Shown here piece by piece: positions 12,178-23,140 of a DNA stretch of 64,000 nt; position 1 is the first letter of the stretch, and each line of letters opens with the position of its first letter. The stretch comes from Eutreptiella sp. 'Long Island Sound 2002' (Eukaryota; Euglenozoa; Euglenophyceae; Eutreptiales; Eutreptiaceae). The position numbers were made by a program, and so were the translations under genes. A model generated the notes under the pieces. It had not been told where the DNA came from. It saw nothing but the letters and a program-made list of their open reading frames with translations, and made no database searches. Location of the stretch: NCBI GenBank assembly GCA_964036045.1, contig OZ038380.1, positions 63,534,591 through 63,598,590 on the forward strand, given 5' to 3'.

Positions 12178-13020
12178 CAAAAAGGATGCCTTGACCTAGC
12201 CTAAAACAACACCTGTACTTGCACTTGCACTTAAGGGGCGTATTTATTGAAACATTGAAAATAAAAGAGGGACATTGAAAAACGAAAGAGCACGGGAAAA
12301 GACGAAGATTTCTGCAATGTGCCAACTGCAGGTTCCACATGTTTGCCAGAAGGGGCAGATGTTAAAATCCCAAGTGTTGCAATGGCAGGCACTGAGGGGG
12401 GCAGCAGTGCAGGGGATGCAAGTGTGATTTAGAAGCTAAGGTAGCTCAAATGCCACATAGGAGTCTCCAGGTGCTGTAAAGAAGCAGAGGTAGCAGGTAA
12501 CAGGTTGAAGCACAGGTGGTTCCAAGGCACATTTTGCCCTGAAATGGGGTTGGCGCATGGCAAAGAAAAGGCTGAATTGAAGCTGTAGGTATCCCCATTT
12601 AACCAGGCAAAACTCAGACAAAATACACAATCAAATTGAATTGGTGCCCAAAAGGGATCATGGGGGTGGTATTGCAGGTAAAGAAGAGATGGAGGGAGAT
12701 AACAACCATATGATCAGCCACATCTCAGGTGTCAACAGCTGGGTTTGGACCAGCGAGGTAGGTGTTGTGTATCATAAGACCGGGAATAGCAAGAAAGGGG
12801 TGACATGGCAACAAGCAAGTGCATGGTAATCACCAGGGGATATTCATGAGGTACTGCACCCAAGTGCACACATTGCATGGCAGCGAAGTATGGCATGGAG
12901 GTGAAGGTATTGCAAGAAAACAGCAATAATACAGTAAAAAAATGTTGAAAAAGCAACGGATTTTCCGAGTGATGAGGAAATATAGCAGACATAAATGCAT
13001 CAAATGATGCTCAAAAACCA
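12178..13020. other. No gene recognised
   Basis: A/T-richer sequence between the small two-exon frame and the first 1.15-kb element copy. Only short unrelated open frames are present. Confidence 0.6.
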
Positions 13021-14780
13021 GTGGGGAGGGTTGCAGGAGATGAGGAGGAGCAATGTGCGGGCTGTGTCTGTTGGTTCAACATAGATTGCACGATATTCTT
13101 GTGCATCATCAACTAGTCATAGAACAATGAGCATTCGAAAATTCAATCTTTTGGCGCAAGTTACATTACAGAACATTCATGAACATAATCAACTATTTTA
13201 TCAATGGATGATGGGAAACCCCAGGAAATTTCAATAAAGCAATGCCTCATGCATGATATGTTGTAACCGTTGTGGAAAAGGCAGGTTAAATGAATCCTCC
13301 ATCTGTCCTGCTTGATGTGGGAGCACCATCAAAGGAAAAGTTTGACAAAGTTTTTAGCGATTTTTGTGTCACTGTTCTATGTTGGAAATGGAGGCGGGTA
13401 GTGACAAGGAATGGCTAAAACACTCCTTTACCTTGCTAGCAGCGCAAGGACGAGGAGGGTGCATTGGGCGAGATTAGCGACACAGAGTGCAAATAGCATA
13501 ACATTGAAATATTCTCGGGAATTCTTCTTCCGAGTCTTCAAACTTTTGTTCCCGGCCGTTGGCGCTTAGTCGCGTCCACACATTTATCCTTTGTTCCCCG
13601 CCAGCCTGTTAATTTATTGTACCTTTTGTGGCCAATTATCCCACTTTTGATTCATTATGGAGTAAGTGGCATGGTGGCAATGTTGACGCCAAATTAAAAA
13701 GCGGACTGCTGAATTATTTGGCTCATTTTCAATATCTGGCCGGCTTACTGCTATTACAAGATGGAATTCCACGCAGATCATCTGGTTCCGCAAGATCCAT
13801 GGGAACGCAATACCGCTTGGATTACGTTGGTTAGGCAATCATATTTTGGCTCACAAAGCGTCTTCCGCGAGGCGGGCACGTCTTGTGGATGCGAGTTATC
13901 AACTTTGGGCAAATCGTTTAACTTTACATACTACCTTTTGGTGCCCTATTTTCAAAGACAGCTTGGATGTTTGTATCGTTAGTTCTTCATTCCCAATGAA
14001 TCGGGATGCTTGGTCATTTCGCTTAGCCATGGCGTGGGGAGTAGAGGCTCCAAATCTCAACTTGGCTTCCGACCAATCCAACGCGCCGTTCAAATTATCG
14101 AATCATTATCCAAGAGCCAAGGGAGTTTGCCCGATGGTGGTCCGGAGGTACCCCGGGTAGAACCCGCTCCTATCACTATGCCTTGGGACAAGGAAGTTGA
14201 TTTGAATTGTGGGCATGTTGGGGGTGCGCTTTTCATTTGTGAGCTTCAAAAGGGAGCTGCTTGCGCTGAGAATCGTCAAATTGAAAAGTGGGTCTTAGAT
14301 CGAAATTTTGTGCATTGTAGCAAGATTTCACTTTGCACAATCAAAATGAAAGAGCGCACATGCTGGCGACTGCGAAATGCCAGCTTGCATAGCAAACAAT
14401 TAATGTGGCAAATTTATTTTTTGAGATTTGGGGCCTGTGGCTTAGATATGGTCTTGTTCAGCACCTCAACTTTGCTAGTGCACCTTTAAATCGCATCGTT
14501 AGCTTACCTGGAATTGGTGGATGCTGGTAAACATGATAAAGAATTTGTAAAGCTCCTAACTTTGCAAAACAACCATGATTCATCAAAACAAATATGACGG
14601 CGCAACTCAGCTCTCCGAGGCGGTCATTTAAGGGGGCTGCATAGTAGCATTTTGGGACATGTTTCGTTTTGGCGCCCGGATCGTATACAATGGTATAACG
14701 ACTGCTTTTAGAGGAGGGCTAGGCCCATTTCCCCGGCCCCCCAAAGAAAAGCTCCCCAATGGTGGGGGGAGGTGAACAAG
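13021..14780 (+). mobile_element. 1.15-kb element, copy E (diverged, interrupted)
   Basis: The left part (13021 to about 13515) and right part (about 14206-14780) align with the two ends of copies A, B, C and D. Shared landmarks are a GGGGAGGG start, a GCGACACAG block, a GTCTTAGATCGAAATTTTGTG block, GCGGTCATTTAAGGGGGCTGC and the terminal GGTGAACAAG. Copy E is the most diverged and is split by about 690 bp of foreign sequence. Its 3' end abuts copy A directly at 14780/14781. Confidence 0.8.
13516..14205. other. Foreign insert in copy E
   Basis: These about 690 bp have no counterpart in the other four copies and replace roughly 65 bp of element sequence. Protein-like stretches occur in more than one plus frame (13628-13834, 13761-13982, 13846-14160), as expected of a frame-broken coding remnant. 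I could not identify the source. No clear terminal repeats or target duplication were found at the joints. Confidence 0.5.
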
Positions 14781-15925
14781 TGGAGGGGGGCTCCACGAGA
14801 TGGGGAAGGGCAGTGTGCGTGCTGCGATCGCCTCTAAAAGGTATCTGTCGGACGTGGAAGTCAAATTGCACAATATGCACAGGCGTGATCAAGTATTTAT
14901 AACAAACAACGATGAGCATGTTGAGGAAATTGCAATGAAGCAATGATACATGATATGTTGTGGAGCTTGTGGAAAAGTAGGATTAAATGAATCCTTCGTC
15001 TTTCGTGCTTGGTCTGGCTTTTCCTTTGCTGGTGCGAAGCACCATCAAAAGAAAAGCCTTATTACGTTTTTAGCCGTTTTCGGGTCACCTTTCTATGTCG
15101 GAAGTGGAGCCAGGCGTTGACAAACAAGAGGAAAAACACTCCTTTGCCTTGTGTTTAAGCTAGCAGCACAAAGACAGGCAGCGCGCATTTGGCAAGATTA
15201 GCGACACAGGTTGCAAATACCATAGAATTGACATATTCATAACTCGGGCCTATTGTATCGGATTTTGACGAAATGAATGGCAATTTCGGTCAATTTGGGG
15301 TTTTTCTTTTCATTTTTGAGCTTGTTACGGCGGCCGCATGCGCCGAAAAACGTCAAATCGAAAAGCGGTGCCAAAACAGAAGAAGGTCGAATTTTAACTA
15401 CACAGAAAGACGAAGCTTTTAGAATCATTTGTAAAACTGGTCTTAGATCGAAATTTCGTGCACTGTAGCCCGATTTCACTTTGAACAGTCAAAATGAAAG
15501 ATCGCAAATGCCGGCGACTGCGAAATGCACGCGTGCACAGCAAATAAATAATATGGCAAATAGATTTCTTGGGATTTGGGGCCTGTGGCTTATATATAGT
15601 GTTGTTCGGCACCTCAACTTTGCTGGTGCGCCTTTAAATCGCATCCCTAGGTTATATGGAATTAGTGGATGCTGTTAAAGAAGTTAAAACCTTGGAAAAT
15701 TCCTAACTTTGCAAAACACCCATGATTGATCAAAACAAATATGACAGTGCGAATCAGCTCTCTGAGGCGGTCATTTAGAGGGGCTGCAACGTAGACTTTT
15801 GAAGTATGTTTCGTTTCGGCGCGCGGACTGTATATAATGGCATAAGGACTGCTTTTAGAGGGGGGCGGGGCCCCATTCCCCGGCCCCCCAATTAAAAGCC
15901 CCCCATGGGGGGGGAGGTGAACAAG
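14781..15925 (+). mobile_element. 1.15-kb element, copy A (1145 bp)
   Basis: Begins TGGAGGGGGGCTCCACGAG. With the preceding G this forms a perfect GTGGAG/CTCCAC terminal hairpin. It ends with a long G/C hairpin starting CTTTTAGAGGGGGGC, a short CCCCCCATGGGGGG hairpin and AGGTGAACAAG. No ORF of note is conserved with the other copies, so it looks non-autonomous. It is joined head-to-tail to copy E on the left and to the first 730-bp unit on the right. Its length equals that of copy D (1145 bp). Confidence 0.85.
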
Positions 15926-16582
15926 TGGGGGAAAGTTGCACGAGGTGGGGTCGTACGGGTGTTCAGATGAGACCGGGGAGGACAAGAACACAAAGGCAAA
16001 AGGACCATTCAAAGGCGGAGAAGGTGAAAACCATGAAAACACGGGATCAACGGCGCCAGCGCCGGCCGTTAGGCTCCGTTTTTGTGGGCCAAGCCCCACA
16101 AAAAACGAGCCTAGCCGGTGCTGCGTCCTGCTTCTTGCCCCATATGGTTGCCCCATTGGCGGAAAAGGCTTGCCAGATGGGCAGCAAGTATACATGCCAA
16201 ATATGGCGAAAAATATGGCAAAAAACTGCCAAAAAACGCACAAAATTGACCGTAAATCACTAAAGCGGCACCAAATTTGGCCATCGAGGTTGCTGTTCCG
16301 ACGTTTTGGCCTGAGCCGGTCAATTTAAGGGGCTACAACATGGTGCAACTTCGCAACCAGGTGCCAATACCAAATTCAGCCCGATTTTTCTGGAGACTGC
16401 CCGAAAAACTGCTTAAAACGGTCCTGGTTCACCAAAACGACCATCATCGGCCAAAAAGAAGAAAAGGCGCGTTCTTAAAATTCCAATGCGATCATTTTAA
16501 GGGGCTGCATTGCAGGGTTTTGAGAAGGGCTGTCTTCCAGGGGGGGGGGGTCGCGTAACGTAGTAGTTGGTCACTGCTTCCG

Positions 16583-16654
16583 GCGCGGGGTCAGGGGCCC
16601 CCAACACCCCGACCCCCACAGAAGCCAGCCCCCTGCGGGGGGGATTTGAACAAG
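16583..16654. repeat. 3'-terminal double hairpin of the 730-bp unit (example from unit 1)
   Basis: An imperfect long hairpin runs from the GGCGCGGGGTC region to GACCCCCACAGAAGCC: GCTTC.G pairs with CAGAAGC, GGGGTC with GACCCC, and GGGG with CCCC. A short CCCCCTGCGGGGGG hairpin follows, and the unit ends with GATTTGAACAAG. The same two-hairpin layout, with different sequence, ends the 1.15-kb element copies. Confidence 0.8.
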
Positions 16655-16795
16655 CGGGGGGAAATTGCACGAGGTGGGGTCGCACGGGTGCTCAGATGAG
16701 AACGGGGAGGACAAGGAGCACAAAGGCAAAAAGACCATTCAAAGGCGGAGAAGGAGAAAACCATGAAAACACGGGAGCAACGGCGCCAGCGCCGG

Positions 16796-16847
16796 CCGCT
16801 AGGCTCCGTTTTTGTGGGCCAAGCCCCACAAAAACGAAGCCTAGCGG
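16796..16847. repeat. Central 52-nt hairpin of the 730-bp unit (example from unit 2)
   Basis: Left arm 16796-16818 and right arm 16825-16847 pair over 23 bp with one mismatch around a 6-nt loop (CCAAGC). The right-arm bases at the mismatch vary among units (CGTAGCC, CGAAGCC, CGGAGCC, CAGAGCC). CGGAGCC gives a perfect stem. The structure is present in every unit. Confidence 0.9.
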
Positions 16848-19800
16848 GTGCTGCTTCGTGCCTCTTGCACAATATGGTTGCACCATTGGCAAAAAAGGCT
16901 TGCTAGATGGGCAGCAAGTATACATGCCAAATATGGCGAAAAAAATGGCAGAAACCTGCCAAAAAACGCACAAAATTGACGGTAAATCATCAAAAAGGCA
17001 CCTGATTTGGCCAATGAGGTTGCTTTTCTGACGTTTTGGCCCGAGCCCGTCATTTTAAGGGGCTACAACATGATGTAACTTCGCAAGCAAAAGCCAATAC
17101 GGAATTCAGCCCCAAATTTTCGGAGACTGCCCGAAAAACTGCTTAAAACGGTCCTAATTCACCAAAACGACCATCGTCGGCCAAAGAGAAGAAAAGTCGC
17201 GTTCTTAGAATTTCATTGCGATCATTTTAAGGGGCTGCATTGCAGGGTTTTGAGAAGGGCTGTCTTCCAGGGGGGGGGGGTGGCGTAACGTAGTAGTTGG
17301 TCACTGCTTCTGGCGCGGGGTCAGGGGCCCCCAACACCCCGACCCCCACAGAAGCCAGCCCCCTGCGGGGGGGATTTGAACAAGCGGGGGAAAGATGCAC
17401 GAGGTGGGGTCGCACGGATGCTCAGATGAGAACGGGGAGGACCAGGAGCACAAAGGCAAAAAGACCATTCAAAGGCGGAGAAGGAGAAAACCATGAAAAC
17501 ACGGGAGCAACGGCGCCAGCGCCGGCCGCTAGGCTCCGTTTTTGTGGGCCAAGCCCCACAAAAAAGTAGCCTAGCGGGTGCTGCCTCTTGCCTCTTGCAC
17601 AATATGGTTGCCCCGTTAGCAGAAAAGGTTTGCCAGATGGGCAGCAAGTATACATGCCAAATATGGCGAAAAAAATGGCAAAAAACTGCCAAAAAACGCG
17701 TAAAATTGACCGTAAATCATCAAAAAGGTACCTGACTTGGCCAATTAGGTTGCTTTTCTGACGTTTTGGCCCGAGCTGGTCATTTTAAGGGGCTACAACA
17801 TGATGTAACTTCGCAAGCAAGAGCCAATACGGAATTCAGCCCCAAATTTTCGGAGACTGCCCGAAAAACTGCTTAAAACAGTCCTAATTCACCAAAACGA
17901 CCATCATCGGCCAAAAAGAAGAAAAGTCGCGTTCTTAGAATTCCATTGCGATCATTTTAAGGGGCTGCATTGCAGGGTTTTGAGAAGGGCTGTCTTCCAG
18001 GGGGGGGGGTCGCGTAATGTAGTAGTTGGTCACTGCTTCTGGCGCGGGGTCAGGGGCCCCCAACACCCCGACCCCCACAGAAGCCAGCCCCCTGCGGGGG
18101 GGATTTGAACAGGCGGGGGGAAATTGCACGAGGTGGGGTCGCACGGGTGCTCAGATGAGAACGGGGAGGACAAGGAGCACAAAGGCAAAAAGACCATTCA
18201 AAGGCGGAGAAGGAGAAAACCATGAAAACACGGGAGCAACGGCGCCAGCGCCGGCCGCTAGGCTCCGTTTTTGTGGGCCAAGCCCCACAAAAACGTAGCC
18301 TAGCGGGTGCTGCTTCGTGCCTCTTGCACAATATCGTTGCACCATTGGCAAAAAAGGCTTGCCAGATGGGCAGCAAGTATACATGCCAAATATGGCGAAA
18401 AAAATGGCAAAAAACTGCCAAAAAACGCACAAAATTGACTGTAAATCATCGAAACCGCACCAGATTTGGCCAATGAGGTTGCTTTTCTGACGTTTTGGCC
18501 CGAGCCGGTCATTTTAAGGGGCTACAACATGATGTAACTTCGCAAGCATAAGCCAATAAAGAATTCAGCCCCAAATTTTCGGAGACTGCCCGAAAAGCTG
18601 CTTAAAACGGTCCTAATTCACCAAAACAACCATTATCGGCCAAATAGAGGAGAAGTCGCATTCTTAAAATTCCATTGCGATCATTTTCAGGGGCTGCATT
18701 GCAGGGTTTTGAGGAGGGCTGTCTTCCAGGGGGGGGGGGTCGCGTAACGTAGTAGTTGGTCACTGCTTCTGGCGCGGGGTCAGGGGCCCCCAACACCCCG
18801 ACCCCCACAGAAGCCAGCCCCCTGCGGGGGGGATTTGAACAAGCGGGGGAAAGTTGCACCACGTGGGGTCGCACGGGTTCTCAAATGAGAACGGGGAGGA
18901 CAAGGAGCACAAAGGCAAAAAGACCATTCAAAGGCGGAGAAGGAGAAAACCATGAAAACACGGGAGCAACGGCGCCAGCGCCGGCCGCTAGGCTCCGCTT
19001 TTGTGGGCCAAGCCCCACAAAAACGGAGCCTAGCGGGTGCTGCCTTCTGCCTCTTGCATAATATGGTTGCCCCGTCCGCGGAAAAGGCTTGCCAGATGGG
19101 CAGCAAGTATACATGCCAAATATGGCGAAAAATATGGCAAAAAACTGCCAAAAAATGCTCAAAATTGACCGTAAATCATCCAAACGGCACCAGATTTGGC
19201 CAATGAGGTTGCTTTTCCGACGTTTTGGCCCGAGCTGGTCATTTTAAGGGGCTACAACATGCTCCAACTTCGCAAGCAAGAGCCAATACGGAATTCAGCC
19301 CCAATTTCCGGAGACTGCCCCAAAAACTACTTAAAACCGTCCTAATTCACCAAAACGAACATCATCGGCCAAAGAAAAGAAAAGTCGCGTTCTTAGAATT
19401 CGACTGCGATCATTTTAAGGGGCTGCATTGCAGGGTTTTGAGAAGGGCTGTCTTCCAGGGGGGGGGGGTCGCGTAACGTAGTAGTTGGTCACTGCTTCTG
19501 GCGCGGGGTCAGGGGCCCCCAACACCCCGACCCCCACAGAAGCCAGCCCCCTGCGGGGGGGAATTGAACAAGCGGGGGAAAGATGCACGAGGTGGGGTCG
19601 CACGGATGCTCAGATGAGAACGGGGAGGACCAGGAGCACAAAGGCAAAAAGACCATTCAAAGGCGGAGAAGGAGAAAACCATGAAAACACGGGAGCAACG
19701 GCGCCAGCGCCGGCCGCTAGGCTCCGTTTTTGTGGGCCAAGCCCCACAAAAACGTAGCCTAGCGGGTGCTGCCTCTTGCCTCTTGCACAATATGGTTGCC

Positions 19801-22800
19801 CCGTTAGCAGAAAAGGTTTGCCAGATGGGCAGCAAGTATACATGCCAAATATGGCGAAAAAAATGGCAAAAAACTGCCAAAAAATGCGTAAAATTGACCG
19901 TAAATCATCAAAAAGGTACCTGACTTGGCCAATTAGGTTGCTTTCCCGACGTTTTGGCCCGAGCCGGTCATTTTAAGGGGCTACAACATGATGTAACTTC
20001 GCAAGCAAGAGCCAATACGGAATTCAGCCCCAAATTTTCGGAGACTGCCCGAAAAACTGCTTAAAACGGTCCTAATTCACCAAAACGACCATCATCGGCC
20101 AAAAAGAAGAAAAGTCGCATTCTTAGAATTCCATTGCGATCATTTTAAGGGGCTGCATTGCCGGGTTTTGAGAAGGGCTGTCTTCCAGGGGGGGGGGGTC
20201 GCGTAACGTAGTAGTTGGTCACTGCTTCCGGCGCGGGGTCAGGGGCCCCTCACACCCCGACCCCCACAGAAGCCAGCCCCCTGCGGGGGGGATTGGAACA
20301 AGCGGGGGGAAATTGCACGAGGTGGGGTCGCACGGGTGCTCAGATGAGAACGGGGAGGACAAGGAGCACAAAGGCAAAAAGACCATTCAAAGGCGGAGAA
20401 GGAGAAAACCATGAAAACACGGGAGCAACGGCGCCAGCGCCGGCCGCTAGGCTCCGTTTTTGTGGGCCAAGCCCCACAAAAACGTAGCCTAGCGGGTGCT
20501 GCTTCGTGCCTCTTGCACAACATGGTTGCACCATTGGCAAAAAAGGCTTGCCAGATGGGCAGCAAGTATACATGCCAAATATGGCGAAAAAAATGGCAGA
20601 AAACTGCCAAAAAACGCACAAAATTGACTGTAAATCATCGAAACAGCACCCGATTTTGGCCAATTAGGTTGCTTTCCTGGCGTTTTGGCCCGAGCCGGTC
20701 ATTTTAAGGGGCTACAACATGATGTAACTTCGCAAGCAGGAGCCAAAATGGAATTCAGCCCCAAATTTTCGGAGACTGCCCGAAAAACTGCTTAAAACGA
20801 CCCTAATGCGCCAAAACGAGCATCGTCGGCCAAAAAAAAGAAAAGTCGCGTTCTTAGAATTTCATTGCGATCATTTTAAGGGGCTGCATTGCGGGGTTTT
20901 GAGAAGGGCTGTCTTCCAGGGGGGGGGGGTCGCGTAATGTAGTAGTTGGTCACTGCTTCCGGCGCGGGGTCAGGGGCCCCCAACACCCCGACCCCCACAG
21001 AAGCCAGCCCCCTGCGGGGGGGATTTGAACAAGCGGGGGGAAATTGCACGAGGTGGGGTCGCACGGGTGCTTAGATGAGAACGTGGAGGACAAGGAGCAC
21101 AAAGGCAAAAAGACCATTCAAAGGCGGAGAAGGAGAAAACCATCAAAACACGGGAGCAACGGCGCCAGCGCCGGCCGCTAGGCTCCGTTTTTGTGGGCCA
21201 AGCCCCACAAAAACGGAGCCTAGCGGGAGCTGCCTCCTGCCTTTTGCACAATATGGTTGCCCTATTGGCAGAAAAGGCTTGCCAGATGGGGAGCAAGTAT
21301 ACATGCCAAATATGGCGAAAAAAAATGGCAGAAAACTGCCAAAAAACGCGTAAAATTGACCGTAAATCATCGAAACGGCACCAGATTTGGCCAATGAGGT
21401 TGCTTTTCTGACGTTTTGGCCCGAGCTGGTCATTTTAAGGGGCTACACAATGATGTAACTTCGCAAGCAAGAACCAATTGGGAATTCAGCCCCAAATTTT
21501 CGGAGACTGCCCGAAAAACTGCTTAAAACGGTCCTAATTCACCAAAACGACCATCGTCGGCCAAAAAGAAGAAAAGTCGCATTCTTAGAATTCGATTGCG
21601 ATCATTTTAAGGGGCTGCATTGCAGGGTTTTGAGAAGGGCTGTCTTCCAGGGGGGGGGGGTGGCGTAACGTAGTAGTGGTCACTGCTTCTGGCGCGGGGT
21701 CAGGGGCCCCTCACACCCCGACCCCCACAGAAGCCAGCCCCCTGCGGGGGGGATTTGAACAAGCGGGGGGAAATTGCACGAGGTGGGGTCGCACGGGTGC
21801 TCAGATGAGAACGGGGAGGACAAGGAGCACAAAGGCAAAAAGACCATTCAAAGGCGGAGAAGGAGAAAACCATGAAAACACGGGAGCAACGGCGCCAGCG
21901 CCGGCCGCTAGGCTCCGTTTTTGTGGGCCAAGCCCCACAAAAACGTAGCCTAGCGGGTGCTGCTTCGTGCCTCTTGCACAACATGGTTGCACCATTGGCA
22001 AAAAAGGCTTGCCAGATGGGCAGCAAGTATACATGCCAAATATGGCGAAAAAAATGGCAGAAAACTGCCAAAAAACGCACAAAATTGACTGTAAATCATC
22101 GAAACAGCACCCGATTTTGGCCAATTAGGTTGCTTTCCTGGCGTTTTGGCCCGAGCCGGTCATTTTAAGGGGCTACAACATGATGTAACTTCGCAAGCAG
22201 GAGCCAAAATGGAATTCAGCCCCAAATTTTCGGAGAATGCCCGAAAAACTGCTTAAAACGACCCTAATGCGCCAAAACGAGCATCGTCGGCCAAAAAGAA
22301 GAAAAGTCGCGTTCTTAGAATTTCATTGCGATCATTTTAAGGGGCTGCATTGCGGGGTTTTGAGAAGGGCTGTCTTCCAGGGGGGGGGGGTCGCGTAATG
22401 TAGTAGTTGGTCACTGCTTCTGGCGCGGGGTCAGGGGCCCCCAACAGCCCGACCCCCACAGAAGCCAGCCCCCTGCGGGGGGGATTTGAACAAGCGGGGG
22501 GAAATTGCACGAGGTGGGGTCGCACGGGTGCTCAGATGAGAACGGGGAGGACAAGGAGCACAAAGGCAAAAAGACCATTCAAAGGCGGAGAAGGAGAAAA
22601 CCGTGAAAACACGGGAGCAACGGCGCCAGCGCCGGCCGCTAGGCTCCGTTTTTGTGGGCCAAGCCCCACAAAAACGAAGCCTAGCGGGTGCTGCTTCGTG
22701 CCTCTTGCACAATATGGTTGCACCATTGGCAAAAAAGGCTTGCTAGATGGGCAGCAAGTATACATGCCAAATATGGCGGAAAAAATGGCAGAAAACTGCC

Positions 22801-23099
22801 AAAAAACGCACAAAATTGACGGTAAATCATCAAAAAGGCACCTGATTTGGCCAATTAGGTTGCTTTTCTGACGTTTTGGCCCGAGCCGGTCATTTTAAGG
22901 GGCTACAACATGATGTAACTTCGCAAGCAAAAGCCAATACGGAATTCAGCCCCAAATTTTCGGAGACTGCCCGAAAAACTGCTTAAAACGGTCCTAATTC
23001 ACCAAAACGACCATCGTCGGCCAAAGAGAAGAAAAGTCGCGTTCTTAGAATTCCATTGCGATCATTTTAAGGGGCTGCATTGCAGGGTTTTGAGAAGGG

Positions 23100-23140
23100 C
23101 TGTCTTCCAGGGGGGGGGGGGTCGCGGGGGGAAATTGCAC
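23100..23140. other. Deletion junction inside the array (about 100 bp lost)
   Basis: At about 23125 the G-run and following GTCGC of one unit are joined straight to the GGGGGGAAATTGCAC start of the next. The terminal double hairpin and the AACAAG boundary are missing. The adjacent distance falls to about 1360 bp for two units. Confidence 0.85.

Noticed and set aside
16640-16654. GATTTGAACA near unit ends, complementary to a tRNA T-loop/B-box-like GTTCAAATC
   Set aside because: The flanking bases cannot form a T-arm stem, no A box or cloverleaf is present, and the match is short. A tRNA-derived SINE origin is not supported.
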